From Methylobacterium marchantiae (GTDB taxonomy: Bacteria; Pseudomonadota; Alphaproteobacteria; Rhizobiales; Beijerinckiaceae): a DNA stretch of 64,000 nt. Positions within the stretch are counted from its first letter, which is position 1. Every line of letters starts with the position of its first letter. The DNA lies in contig NZ_BPQT01000026.1 in assembly GCF_022179405.1 (NCBI RefSeq), forward strand, positions 62,001-126,000, written 5' to 3'. The notes under the pieces were generated by a model. That model had not been told where the DNA came from. It was given only the letters and a program-made list of their open reading frames with translations, and made no database searches. Both the position numbers and the translations under genes were made by a program. Of the stretch, positions 8,861-17,912 are shown one piece after another.

Positions 8861-9601
8861 ATGGCGGCTCTAGCGCTCTCGACTGTCGGTCTCCAGACGC
8901 GGGATTCGGCCCGGCAAGGCGTAGAGGGCGTCGTACTCCTTCACGGCATTGCACGCCGCTCGGCCTCCCTCGGGCGGATGGAACGCGCGTTCCGCGCGGA
9001 GGGCTATCAGACTCTCAACATCGATTATCCCGGACGAAGAGCCAGCATCGAGAGCATCGTCGCGGGTGTCGCGCCGCAAGTGGACGCCTTCGCGTCGGGC
9101 GTCGACCACTTGCATTTCGTCACTCATTCCATGGGCGGCCTCGTCGCGCGCGGGGTCATCACCCGGCACCGTCCGGCCAATCTCGGGCGCGTGGTGATGC
9201 TGGGCACGCCCAACGGCGGCAGCGAGGTGGCGAATTTCCTCCACCGGATGCTGCCCTACCGGCTGTTCTTCGGACCGGCTGGCGCACAACTGACGACCTT
9301 CCGCAATGCGGAACTCAGTGCGCTCCTCGGCGAAGTCGACTTCCCGCTGGGGATCATCGCTGCCAACCGCTCGTTCTGGCCGATCGAGTCGCTCCTGATC
9401 CTGCCACGCCCCAATGACGGACGCGTCAGCGTGGCGCGAACCCAGGTCGCCGGCATGACCGACCACCTCACGATCGGCTCGACCCACGACCTAATGATTC
9501 TCAATCGGACCGCCATCGCGGCCTCCCTGCGCTTCATCCGGCATGGCCGGTTCCGGATGGACGACGTTACGTTGTTCGCCTCCGATCTACCTTCGTTCTG
9601 A
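8861..9601 (+). CDS. Alpha/beta hydrolase, lipase-like
   Basis: The product is 246 aa. It has the alpha/beta-hydrolase HGI oxyanion segment (VVLLHGIARR, about residue 25), a nucleophile elbow THSMGG with the catalytic Ser near residue 88, and GTPNGGSEVA, a motif shared with PGAP1/triacylglycerol lipase-like hydrolases. A C-terminal His (HDLM) could complete the triad. There is no obvious signal peptide. The start at 8861 is inferred from where the conserved fold begins. The substrate is unknown. Confidence 0.85.
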   Translation: MAALALSTVGLQTRDSARQGVEGVVLLHGIARRSASLGRMERAFRAEGYQTLNIDYPGRRASIESIVAGVAPQVDAFASGVDHLHFVTHSMGGLVARGVITRHRPANLGRVVMLGTPNGGSEVANFLHRMLPYRLFFGPAGAQLTTFRNAELSALLGEVDFPLGIIAANRSFWPIESLLILPRPNDGRVSVARTQVAGMTDHLTIGSTHDLMILNRTAIAASLRFIRHGRFRMDDVTLFASDLPSF

Positions 9602-9629
9602 AGCGGATTCGGTGGCCAGCAGGGCGCCA

Positions 9630-10204
9630 CTAAAACGTATAGGTCAGCGTACCGAGGACGGTTCTGCTCGTGCCAACGAAGCAATCTCCGCGCGAGAGGC
9701 AGGTGGAGACATATTAAGTGCCCGCGATATTCGATACGTTGATCTGCGCGCGCCAATGTTCGTCTTCACAGCCGACCATCGCGTCGGCCAGAGTCACCGC
9801 CGGAGTGTTGAAGCTGTTGGTCGATCCGTCGAAGGATTCGCCCATTTAGCAGACGCTGCCGCCCACCCGTAACCCAGGAATACCAAATAGGGAGAAGCGA
9901 TGCTTCACCCAGACCGAAACCAAGTGCAAAGGCATCGATTCTACGCTTGCACCAACCGTGTCGCCGGGGAGCACCCGCGCATCGGTACAGGCATAGGCGG
10001 CGATGACGTCGGTATTGCCGGCGATGGTGACGAGCGCCTCGATCTCGCCGCCCTGAATGCCGACCTTGCCCGTCTGGATCGCGAGGAAGGGGTTGGCGGG
10101 ATCCGAGGTCAGCTGTTGTGCTCGACCGTGTCGTAGATCGATGCGTTGACCCTCAGCCAAGGCATCGGGTTGTACTTGATACCGCCCTCGATCTGCTTAC
10201 CCTG
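9630..10204 (-). pseudogene. Degraded TonB-dependent siderophore receptor (C-terminal remnant)
   Basis: Read on the minus strand, the region encodes the C-terminal beta-barrel of a ferric-siderophore receptor: KQIEGGIKYNPMPWLRVNAS, SVWVKHRFSLFGIPGLRVGG, GESFDGSTNSFNTPAVTLAD, WRAQINVSNI, and a terminal TVLGTLTYTF-stop with the C-terminal aromatic residue typical of outer-membrane barrels. It is broken by a one-base frameshift near 10114 and by in-frame stops at 9846-9848 (after GGSVC) and 9714-9716 (before YVSTC). Similarity is lost upstream of about 10204, so the plug and most of the barrel are gone. It lies next to the intact iron ABC transporter genes. Confidence 0.85.
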
Positions 10205-10813
10205 CAACGACTAGCACAAGCCGGCACCTCTCGCCCGCTTCGTTTAGCGGCAGGCGATGCCATCCAAGATCAGGTAGACACAGTCGGGATTGTCACCAAA
10301 AGCGGATGAGATCGGCCCCGGACCCGACACTTTGCGGCTTCACACTGATCCGTCAAAGGGCCGATTTTCGTCCTCGAATAGCATGGAAAAGCTTTGGAGT
10401 TTGAGGATCAAAGGACTTCCTAAGAGACGATGGTGTTTCGGATCGTCTTTGGCTTGGTCATTGCGGCATCGACAGACTCTATTATGCTGCCGCATTGCCT
10501 CTCGTCTAAAATATACACTCGAATGGAATCGACAGATCGAGCGCTAAAGCCTCGAACACGATCGACATAAGCCCTGTAATTCCAGTTTATTCTATATTAT
10601 GCGACGTAACCCAGTTCCAAGGACGGATATGCGGGAAGTAGGGTTTCCCACTGACACGATCCGACGCGACGTGGCCGCCCCCTTACCCGCGCTGCGGTCA
10701 ACCTAGATCGGCGATCGACGAACCGCCCGGCATGCGAAGCGGCCGCTTGACCTGACGCGTCATCCGGCGAGAAGCGCTTGATTCCTTCCGCGCCAGCAAG
10801 TGAGAGACAGGTC
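10205..10813. other. Gene-free stretch between receptor remnant and fbpC
   Basis: About 600 bases with no convincing coding capacity on either strand. Composition is uneven, with AT-rich patches around 10370-10610. It contains short hairpins, for example AGACGAT at 10425-10431 paired with ATCGTCT at 10442-10448. It may hold the rest of the decayed receptor locus, which I could not match to a barrel sequence, plus the fbpC promoter. A GAGAGACAG purine stretch precedes the fbpC ATG. Confidence 0.5.
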
Positions 10814-11893
10814 ATGGCCGAGCCCGATCCGACCGAGGGCCGCCGCTCCGACGATCCCCCCCCGCGCCTCGAAACGCGGGGCCTCACCATCGCATTCGGC
10901 CGGAAGACCGCCCTTGACGGCGTCTCGTTCTCGGTCCGGGCAGGCGAGATCATCGCGCTTCTCGGTGATTCCGGCTGTGGCAAGAGTACCCTTCTGAGAG
11001 CAGTGGCGGGGCTCGAACAGCCGAGCGCCGGTCATGTTCTGCTCGACGGGCGGGCGATGAGCGCTCGGATGCCGCCGGAGGAGCGCGGCGTCGGCATGAT
11101 GTTCCAGGACTACGCCTTGTTTCCTCACCTTACCGTTCTGCAGAATGTGCGCTTCGGCCTTCATCGATGGAGCAGCGGCGAGGCCGATGCCATAGCCAAG
11201 GCACGGCTGGAACAGGTCGGCCTCGCCGACCGGGCCTCGAGCTATCCCGGCACGCTCTCCGGCGGAGAGAGTCAGCGCGTAGCGCTGGCCCGCGCCTTGG
11301 CACCGGGACCGCGCGTTCTGCTCCTCGACGAACCCTTCTCGAATCTCGACCGGCGCAACCGGGACAGAGTCCGGGCCGATACCGTTTCGGTCCTGCACGC
11401 CACCGGCGCAACGGCGCTGCTGGTGACGCACGACCCTGAGGAAGCGCTTCTGGTGAGCGATCGTATCGTCCTCATGCGGGAGGGCCGCATCGTACAGATC
11501 GGGTCGGGAGCGGATCTCTATCGACGCCCGACCTCGCACTTTGCCGCGAATTTCTTCGGCGACCTCATTACATTCCCCTCTCGCTGCATGGACGGCGTCG
11601 CCAGGACGCAACTCGGCGCGTTCCCGGCTCCCGGCACGGCGGACGGAGCACTGGTTCTCTCCTGCGTCAGGCCGGAATCCATTACACTCTCCGATCCCGG
11701 CGCCGGCTGCCCGGCGCGCGTGATCCGGCGTCGCTTCCTCGGTGCCTTCTCGGAACTGATCCTGGCAGCGGAAGGACTTGCAGAGCCTTTGCGCCTGACA
11801 GTCGCGAACGACATCTCCACGCGGGAGGGAGACATCGTCGGCCTGCATGTCGACAGTGAGGCAAGCTTAGTTTTTCCAATCGAACCGGATTAA
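10814..11893 (+). CDS. fbpC: Fe(III) ABC transporter ATP-binding protein
   Basis: The product is 359 aa. It is a complete ABC ATPase: Walker A GDSGCGKST (51-59), Q-loop Q98, signature LSGGESQR (about 148-155), Walker B LLLDEPFSNLD (about 169-179) and H-loop VTHDPEEA. A C-terminal TOBE-like domain (about 245-359) is typical of FbpC/PotA-class importers. With fbpA and fbpB downstream it should energise ferric iron uptake across the inner membrane. The start at 10814 follows GAGAGACAG. A gap of 134 bases separates it from fbpA. Confidence 0.9.
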   Translation: MAEPDPTEGRRSDDPPPRLETRGLTIAFGRKTALDGVSFSVRAGEIIALLGDSGCGKSTLLRAVAGLEQPSAGHVLLDGRAMSARMPPEERGVGMMFQDYALFPHLTVLQNVRFGLHRWSSGEADAIAKARLEQVGLADRASSYPGTLSGGESQRVALARALAPGPRVLLLDEPFSNLDRRNRDRVRADTVSVLHATGATALLVTHDPEEALLVSDRIVLMREGRIVQIGSGADLYRRPTSHFAANFFGDLITFPSRCMDGVARTQLGAFPAPGTADGALVLSCVRPESITLSDPGAGCPARVIRRRFLGAFSELILAAEGLAEPLRLTVANDISTREGDIVGLHVDSEASLVFPIEPD

Positions 11894-12027
11894 ACAAGCC
11901 TATCCGTTCGTGGCCTCCGGCAACCCGAAGTACAGATTTTAACTGTAATAAATCAAAGACATAGCGCTTGCATTTCCTCCCATGATGCCGCCCTGAACCG
12001 TTCACTAGGAAAATGGGGACGGACATC

Positions 12028-13047
12028 ATGGTCGGTTGGGTTTCGCAATGTCTACTCGGCGGTGCCGTGGCATTCGCCTGGATCACCGGAGCTTCCGCGG
12101 CCGAAGTGAATCTTTACACTACGCGGGAGCCCGGATTGATCAAACCGCTGCTCGATGCCTACACCGCCAAGAGCGGCGTCACGGTCAACACCGTCTTTGT
12201 CGAGAAGGGCCTCGCAGAGCGGGTGGCCGCTGAGGGAGAACGCTCGAAGGCGGACGTGCTCATGACCGTCGACATCGGCAACCTGATCGAACTCGTGGAT
12301 CGCGGGCTGGCGCAGCCGGTGCGCACGGAGGCCCTGGTCGCCGCCGTTCCGGCGCCCCTGCGCGATTCCGGCGGCCTCTGGTACGCGCTCTCCATGCGCG
12401 CCCGCGTCGCCTATGCCGACAAGGACCTCACAGATACCGCCCTGACCTACGAGGATCTCGCCAACCCGAAATGGAAGGGCAAGCTCTGCCTGCGCGCGGG
12501 CCAGCATCCCTACAACACGGCGCTGATCGCTCACTTCATCGTCAAGCACGGACCAGAGAAGGCGAAGGATTGGCTCACCGGTGTGAAGGCCAACCTCGCA
12601 CGCAAGCCCGCTGGCGGTGACCGCGACGTCGCCCGCGACATCCTCGCCGGCACCTGTACAGTCGGTCTCGGCAATTCCTACTATGTGGGCCTGATGCGCT
12701 CGGGTAAGGGCGGTCCGGACCAGCAGAAATGGGGCGACGGCATCAAGGTCGTTCTGCCGACCTTCGCCGGCGGCGGCACCCACGTGAATGTCTCCGGCGC
12801 CGTCGTTGCCAAATCGGCGCCGAACCGTGACGAGGCGGTCAAGCTCCTCGAATACCTCGTCTCCGACGAGGGCCAGGGCCTCTATGCGAAGGGAAATTTC
12901 GAGTATCCGGTGAAGCCCGGTGCGCCGGTGGACCCGCTGCTCACCGCACTCGGCCCGTTGACCATCGATACGGTGCCCTTGGCCGACATCGCCCGCAACC
13001 GCAAAGCGGCGAGCCTGCTGGTCGATACGGTCGGCTTCGACAACTGA
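12028..13047 (+). CDS. fbpA: Iron ABC transporter substrate-binding protein
   Basis: The product is 339 aa. A signal peptide (MVGWVSQCLLGGAVAFAWIT..ASA before AEVNLYT) is followed by a class II periplasmic binding domain. The opening (EVNLYTTREPGLIKPLLDAY) and later blocks (GLGNSYYVGLMRSG, VNVSGAVVAKSAPN) are those of FbpA/FutA ferric-binding proteins. GNSYY holds the tyrosine pair that ligates Fe(III) in this family. The start at 12028 is preferred to the ATG at 12013 because GGGGACGG lies in the right place. It is followed by fbpB after ten bases. Confidence 0.92.
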   Translation: MVGWVSQCLLGGAVAFAWITGASAAEVNLYTTREPGLIKPLLDAYTAKSGVTVNTVFVEKGLAERVAAEGERSKADVLMTVDIGNLIELVDRGLAQPVRTEALVAAVPAPLRDSGGLWYALSMRARVAYADKDLTDTALTYEDLANPKWKGKLCLRAGQHPYNTALIAHFIVKHGPEKAKDWLTGVKANLARKPAGGDRDVARDILAGTCTVGLGNSYYVGLMRSGKGGPDQQKWGDGIKVVLPTFAGGGTHVNVSGAVVAKSAPNRDEAVKLLEYLVSDEGQGLYAKGNFEYPVKPGAPVDPLLTALGPLTIDTVPLADIARNRKAASLLVDTVGFDN

Positions 13048-13057
13048 CGCAAAGCCG

Positions 13058-14785
13058 ATGTCGGTCACAGTCGAGTTGGCCGAGACGCGGGCCGCAATTG
13101 GCTCGGGCGCCGCTGACGTCACGGCGCCACGCCTGCGGGCCGCCCCTCTCGCATGGGCGGCGGCGGCCGTCGCCCTGGCCGCTCTGATCCTCAGTCCGGT
13201 GGCGTCCCTAACGCTGACGGCGATGCAGGGCTCGGGCGAGGTCTGGCCGCATCTCCTCGCGCATGTGCTGCCGCAGGCCACGATGACCACGGCCCTGCTT
13301 CTGGGCGGTGTCGGCATCGTCGTGGTTGTGCTCGGAGTAGGTGCGGCCTGGCTCGTCTCGGCCTACGAGTTCCGGGGCCGGCGCCTCATCGAGATCGGCC
13401 TGCTGCTGCCATTGGCGATGCCGACCTATATCGTCGCCTTCGCCTATCTCGACCTGCTTCATCCGATCGGCCCGGCCCAGAGCGGCCTGCGCGACCTCCT
13501 CGGCGTCACGCGGCCGAAGGACCTGCTGCTACCGGAAATTCGCTCCCTGCCGGGCTGCGTCATACTCCTTGGATTCGTGCTCTATCCCTATGTCTACCTG
13601 CCGACGCGGGCGCTGTTCCTGATGCAGGCGGGCAGCCTCATCGAAGCGGCGCGCATCCTCGGGCGGTCGCCGTCTGCAGTCTTCCTCAGGATCGCCCTGC
13701 CGCTGGCCCGCCCGGCCATCGCGCTCGGCACCAGCCTCGCCCTGATGGAGACGCTCAACGATATCGGCGCCGCCGAATTCCTCGGAGTCCGGACGCTCAC
13801 GGTGCAGGTCTATGCCACCTGGATCAATCGCTCGGACCTACCCGGCGCAGCGCAGATTGCTCTGGTGATGTTGGCGATGGTGCTTCTGCTCCTCGCGATC
13901 GAGCGTTGGGGGCGGCGCGGCCGCGGCTATGCGGGCTCTGCCCAGCGCCAGCGCAGCATGGCCCGTCACCGTCTTTCCGGTGCGTTGGGTCTGGCCGCGC
14001 TCGGCCTCGGCATGGTCCCTATTGTTATCGGCTTCCTGGTCCCGGCGGCCTACCTCGTCCACTCCGCGATCGCCCGGATCAGCCGACTTGGGTTCCCGCA
14101 CGGCGTCATCGCCGAAGCTGGCAATACACTGCTCTATGCAGGGCTCGGTACGATGCTCGCTGCGGCCTGTGGTTTCTTCGTCGCCGCCGCCCCGAGTCTC
14201 GTCTCACGCCGTTTCGGACAGGGACTGATCCGGCTCGCCGCCCTCGGCTATGCCCTCCCCGGCGCGATCCTGGCGATCGGGCTGCTCGGCCCGCTGACGC
14301 TCGCGGATGGAGCCGTGTCCGGCGTCACGACGACGCTCTTCGGCACCGCACCGGCCATCATCGGCGTCGGTGCGGGGGGCGCCCTCGTGGTCGCCTATCT
14401 CGTCCGCTTTCTCGCGGTCGGAGTCGGCGCCTGCGAGGCAGGATTGTCCAAGGTGCCAGGCTCCCTCGCAGAGGCCGGACGTATGCTGGGCCGGACTCCC
14501 ATCGCCACGCTGCTGCGCGTGCACCTGCCGATGACGTGGCCGGCAGTGCTCAGCGGCGCGCTGCTCGTCTTCGTTGATTGTGTGAAGGAGTTACCGGCAA
14601 CCCTTCTCCTACGCCCGCTCAACGTCGAGACCTTGGCGACCCATCTCTACGGCGAGGCGATCCGCGGCACCTACGAAGACGGCGCGGTGGCCGCCCTGCT
14701 CATCGTCCTCGTCGGCCTGATCCCGGTGGCACTGTTGTTACGGCTCGGTTCGCCGGCAGACACGAGAGCGCAGAACGGCCCTTGA
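13058..14785 (+). CDS. fbpB: Iron ABC transporter permease (fused double-permease)
   Basis: The product is 575 aa. It has about twelve hydrophobic segments in two homologous halves, each carrying a BPD-transporter EAA loop (EAARILGRSPSAVFLRIALP near 195 and EAGRMLGRTPIATLLRVHLP near 475). This two-in-one arrangement is characteristic of FbpB ferric iron permeases, which work with a single ATPase and a periplasmic binding protein. It lies ten bases after fbpA and is the last gene of the transporter set; tRNA-Val starts 37 bases downstream. Confidence 0.92.
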   Translation: MSVTVELAETRAAIGSGAADVTAPRLRAAPLAWAAAAVALAALILSPVASLTLTAMQGSGEVWPHLLAHVLPQATMTTALLLGGVGIVVVVLGVGAAWLVSAYEFRGRRLIEIGLLLPLAMPTYIVAFAYLDLLHPIGPAQSGLRDLLGVTRPKDLLLPEIRSLPGCVILLGFVLYPYVYLPTRALFLMQAGSLIEAARILGRSPSAVFLRIALPLARPAIALGTSLALMETLNDIGAAEFLGVRTLTVQVYATWINRSDLPGAAQIALVMLAMVLLLLAIERWGRRGRGYAGSAQRQRSMARHRLSGALGLAALGLGMVPIVIGFLVPAAYLVHSAIARISRLGFPHGVIAEAGNTLLYAGLGTMLAAACGFFVAAAPSLVSRRFGQGLIRLAALGYALPGAILAIGLLGPLTLADGAVSGVTTTLFGTAPAIIGVGAGGALVVAYLVRFLAVGVGACEAGLSKVPGSLAEAGRMLGRTPIATLLRVHLPMTWPAVLSGALLVFVDCVKELPATLLLRPLNVETLATHLYGEAIRGTYEDGAVAALLIVLVGLIPVALLLRLGSPADTRAQNGP

Positions 14786-14822
14786 CGGGTCGGCAGGGCT
14801 CGCCCTAGAAGGCCGTCGGTCC

Positions 14823-14897
14823 GGGTGCGTAGCTCAGCGGGAGAGCATTCGCTTCACACGCGAAGGGTCACAGGTTCGATCCCTGTCGCGCCCACCA
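14823..14897 (+). tRNA. tRNA-Val (anticodon CAC)
   Basis: A full cloverleaf can be folded. The acceptor is GGGTGCG/CGCGCCC with one G-T pair. The D stem is GCTC/GAGC, and the anticodon stem TTCGC/GCGAA encloses TTCACAC, giving anticodon CAC for codon GTG. The T arm contains GGTTCGATCC. Discriminator A and an encoded CCA end the gene at 14897. It lies between fbpB and the convergent gph. Confidence 0.96.
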
Positions 14898-14903
14898 TTC
14901 ACC

Positions 14904-15599
14904 TCAGACCGTGCCTGAAGCCGGAATGAGGGCTTCGACCGCGTCTTCCAAAGCATCGAAATGTTGGATCACCGTGGTGGGGCCGAGTTGCTCCACCGGA
15001 AGGTCGGTATAGCCGAACGGAACCGCGATCACCGGAATGCCCGCCGCCTTCGCCGCGTCGATATCGGCACGGGAATCCCCCACCATGACGGCACGGGAAA
15101 CGTCGCCCTTCGCCCGCTCGACCGTGAGCGTGATATGGGCCGGGTTGGGTTTGTGGACCGGGAAGGTGTCGCGTCCGCAGATCGCCGCGAACCGTTCAGC
15201 GACGCCGAGTTCCTCCAGCAATTGCTTGGCATGAGCCTCGACCTTGTTGGTGCAGACCGCCAGCAGGAAACCACGCGCACTCAACGCATCCAGAGCCGCC
15301 TCGACGCCGGGGAACAGGTAGGAATGCTCGCTCAGATGGCGGCCGTAATGGTCGAGGAAGTCGACGAAGAGCGTCTGCAGGCGGACATCATCGATGGTCT
15401 CTCCGGCCGCCTCGAAGCCACGCTGGATCAGCGCTTTCGCGCCGGCACCGATCATGTCGCGTGCCCGATCGAGGGGAAGCGTCGGAAGGCCCTCGCGAGC
15501 GAGGATCGCGTTGAGGGTGCCAACGAGGTCGCCTGCCGTCTCGGCGAGGGTCCCGTCGAGATCGAACACGACGATGGGCGGCAGGCTGGGCATGATCAC
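14904..15599 (-). CDS. gph: Phosphoglycolate phosphatase-type HAD hydrolase
   Basis: The product is 231 aa. HAD motifs are in order: VFDLDGTLAET (motif I), VCTNKV (II, TN form), the conserved Lys in HKPNP (III) and GDSRADIDAA (IV). A helical cap lies between motifs I and II. This matches Gph-type phosphatases, which clear 2-phosphoglycolate arising from DNA repair or oxygenase side reactions. Other small phosphoesters cannot be excluded. It starts at 15599 or two codons later (MPSLPP). Its 3' end is seven bases from the tRNA-Val end. Confidence 0.88.
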   Translation of the reverse strand: MIMPSLPPIVVFDLDGTLAETAGDLVGTLNAILAREGLPTLPLDRARDMIGAGAKALIQRGFEAAGETIDDVRLQTLFVDFLDHYGRHLSEHSYLFPGVEAALDALSARGFLLAVCTNKVEAHAKQLLEELGVAERFAAICGRDTFPVHKPNPAHITLTVERAKGDVSRAVMVGDSRADIDAAKAAGIPVIAVPFGYTDLPVEQLGPTTVIQHFDALEDAVEALIPASGTV

Positions 15600-15820
15600 T
15601 CACGAGGGTTGGTCAGATGGAAGGCGCGACGGGAGCGAAAGGGCTTCGCTCGGGTGTCGGCCTTCGCTAAACACCCCCGGTGATGCGATTAAGGCGCTGC
15701 CGAGCGGGCCACGGTTGCGCCGCAAGGCCTCTATAGAACGGCAGACACGAGGCTCCCGGCATCCATCTTCCCTTGCCGGTGCTCCGAATTCCCTGTCTCC
15801 ATCAGGACACGAAGGCGATC

Positions 15821-16372
15821 ATGCGTTCGATGCTGCCCACTGATTTCGCGCTCACGTCGATCATTCCCGCCGCGCTCCTGCGATCGGGCAGGCGGAGCCG
15901 AACGGGCCTAGGCTGGCGTATGGCGGCGTTTGCCCTCCTTTGCGTGACGGCCAGCGAGGCCGAGGCGGCGTCCTATGAATTCGTGCCCGCCCCGCAGATC
16001 GACCTCAACCGGGTCTACCGTGTGGACAAGGTGACCGGCGAGGTTACGTCCTGTCAGTATGGTCTGCGCGAAGGTGCTGTCGGCAGCGTCGGCCTCACTG
16101 TCTGCTATGGTGCAGGGGAAGGCGCCAGCGCCCAGGCTCCGTCGGAATACGGCCTCGTCGCCTCCCGTCATACCCGCGAGGCCGGGGTGTTCCGCGTCAA
16201 CTACCGCACCGGCGAGATGAGCATCTGCTACGTCCAGCTTCAGAAGGAGGCGGTGGTGTGCACGGCGCAGGCGAATCCGGCCACGAGCGGCACCGACGAG
16301 GCCGCCGCGACCGGGCAGGCACCGGGCCGCGCCGGACCGAGCGCCACGCCACCCCAGAACACGCGGCCCTGA
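15821..16372 (+). CDS. Predicted secreted protein, unknown function
   Basis: The product is 183 aa from the ATG at 15821; an alternative ATG at 15920 gives a compact signal peptide (MAAFALLCVTASEAEA before ASYEF). The mature part has two similar segments, VYRVDKVTGEVTSCQYG and VFRVNYRTGEMSICYVQ, each with a TGE turn followed by a cysteine. These look like an internal repeat of a small beta unit. The C-terminus is low-complexity Ala/Pro/Thr-rich. I do not recognise a named family. It precedes rpiA by 159 bases. Confidence 0.68.
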   Translation: MRSMLPTDFALTSIIPAALLRSGRRSRTGLGWRMAAFALLCVTASEAEAASYEFVPAPQIDLNRVYRVDKVTGEVTSCQYGLREGAVGSVGLTVCYGAGEGASAQAPSEYGLVASRHTREAGVFRVNYRTGEMSICYVQLQKEAVVCTAQANPATSGTDEAAATGQAPGRAGPSATPPQNTRP

Positions 16373-16531
16373 CGACTGGCGCTGATCGTTGCGAGTCTTC
16401 GGCGCAGCCTGCGTTGGACGGCGTTGCCAGCCGTGCTAGGGCCTCCGGACTTTCAGCGGCGCAGTCAAGCCTTAGTCCGAGAGCCTCACCATGCGCCTCG
16501 TTTCAACCCTCTCCACTGACAGGACTGACTC

Positions 16532-17242
16532 GTGAGCGCTCCGGACCTGCGTCGCGCCGCCGCCGCCCGCGCCATTGGTCTCGTCGAAGACGGGATGCGG
16601 CTCGGCATCGGCACCGGCAGTACCGCCAATGTCTTCGTGGAGCTTCTCGGGGCGCGGGTACATGATGGCCTGAAGGTCACGGGCGTCCCCACGTCCGAGG
16701 CGACGCGCGTCGCGGCCGAGCGCGTCGGCATTCCCCTGGCCACCCTCGAAGACCTGCCCGAACTCGACCTCACGATCGACGGCGCCGACGAGATCGATGC
16801 CCGGATGCGCCTGGTAAAGGGCGGCGGCGGCGCGCTTCTGCGGGAGAAGATCGTGGCCTTCGCCAGTCGCCGTATGGTGGTGATCGCCGACGCGGCGAAA
16901 TCGGTGACGACGCTCGGAGCGTTTCCATTGCCGGTCGAAGTCAACGCGTTCGGGCTCGGCGCTACCCGCATCGCCTTGGAAAGGGCGATCGAGAGGGCCG
17001 GTTGCACCGGTGACCTCGTCCTGCGCATCGGTCCTGGCAATGCACCGTTCTTCACGGATGGCGGCCATCTGATCCTTGATGCCCATCTGAAGGTCATCGC
17101 CGATCCGGAACGCCTATCCGCTTCGCTCTGGGCTGTGCCGGGAGTCGTCGAGCACGGTCTGTTCCTGGGGCTCGCCACCGGTGCGATTCTCGCGGAGGCG
17201 CGCGACGGGCAGGCTCACGTTACCTGTCTCGGCGCGGTCTGA
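16532..17242 (+). CDS. rpiA: Ribose-5-phosphate isomerase A
   Basis: The product is 236 aa. It interconverts ribose 5-phosphate and ribulose 5-phosphate in the pentose phosphate pathway. Family blocks are clear: [11 protein letters not shown] (about residue 25), the catalytic loop TIDGADEID (about 83-91) and [13 protein letters not shown] with the active-site Glu. The start is a GTG at 16532; there is no ATG near the conserved N-terminus. It is followed after 55 bases by a DUF2059 protein on the same strand. Confidence 0.94.
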   Translation: MSAPDLRRAAAARAIGLVEDGMRLGIGTGSTANVFVELLGARVHDGLKVTGVPTSEATRVAAERVGIPLATLEDLPELDLTIDGADEIDARMRLVKGGGGALLREKIVAFASRRMVVIADAAKSVTTLGAFPLPVEVNAFGLGATRIALERAIERAGCTGDLVLRIGPGNAPFFTDGGHLILDAHLKVIADPERLSASLWAVPGVVEHGLFLGLATGAILAEARDGQAHVTCLGAV

Positions 17243-17297
17243 CGCGACTCCACGTCTCCTTTTTCCTCTGATCGACACGCCCTCCGGAGCGCTCGCC

Positions 17298-17891
17298 ATG
17301 TCCCGCCGCCCCCTCTTCTCCGTTCTCACTGCTCAAGTCATGGCGGGTCTCCTCGCCGCGACCGTTCCGACAATCGGCCATGCCCAGGCTCAGAAGCCGA
17401 CTGCACCGGCCAAGCCCGGCGCAAAGCCAGCGGCCCCTGCCCCCACGACGCCCGCCGCCCAGCAGCCGAGCTTCACCCCGAACCATCTGGCCCTCGCCCG
17501 CGAGGTCACGCTCAGTTCCGGCATCGCCCGCTCGTTCGATTCGATCCTTCCGGCCTTCGGCCAGCAGATCAAGCAGGCCGCCATCACCCGCCCGGACCTG
17601 ACAAAGGATCTCGACGAAGTCCTGGCTTCGCTGGCGCCGGAGATGGAACTGCAGAAGCAGATGATGATCGAGACGGCGGCCAAGATCTATGCGAACCGCC
17701 TGTCCGAGGCTGAGCTCACCGAGATCGTCGCCTTCTTCCATTCGGCAGCCGGCAAGCGCTACGTCGAAACCCAGCCGCAAGTGCTCGACGAGATCGTCCA
17801 AGCCATGCAGACTTGGACACAGGGCGTATCGGAATACATGATGGTTCGCGTGCGTGCCGAGATGGGCAAGCGCGGCCACGAGCTTCAGTAG
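17298..17891 (+). CDS. DUF2059 domain-containing secreted protein
   Basis: The product is 197 aa. A signal peptide (MSRRPLFSVLTAQVMAGLLA... cleaved around GHAQA) is followed by an Ala/Pro-rich linker and a helical DUF2059 domain (about 60-190) with the typical ELTEIVAFFHSAAGKRYVE block. DUF2059 proteins are periplasmic with no established role. The frame is open upstream to 17181 inside rpiA, but the signal peptide fixes the start at 17298. The O-antigen ligase-like gene follows 21 bases downstream. Confidence 0.88.
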   Translation: MSRRPLFSVLTAQVMAGLLAATVPTIGHAQAQKPTAPAKPGAKPAAPAPTTPAAQQPSFTPNHLALAREVTLSSGIARSFDSILPAFGQQIKQAAITRPDLTKDLDEVLASLAPEMELQKQMMIETAAKIYANRLSEAELTEIVAFFHSAAGKRYVETQPQVLDEIVQAMQTWTQGVSEYMMVRVRAEMGKRGHELQ

Positions 17892-17912
17892 TCGCCGGGC
17901 TCCCCCTTTCCG

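Noticed and set aside
10290-10547. 85-codon frame upstream of fbpC
   Set aside because: No motif, unusual composition and no ribosome-binding site; it lies in a decayed region.
11894-12027. Possible iron-responsive operator (Fur/RirA/Irr type) between fbpC and fbpA
   Set aside because: The interval is AT-rich with TTTTAACTGTAATAAATC, but I could not match it convincingly to a known iron box by eye.
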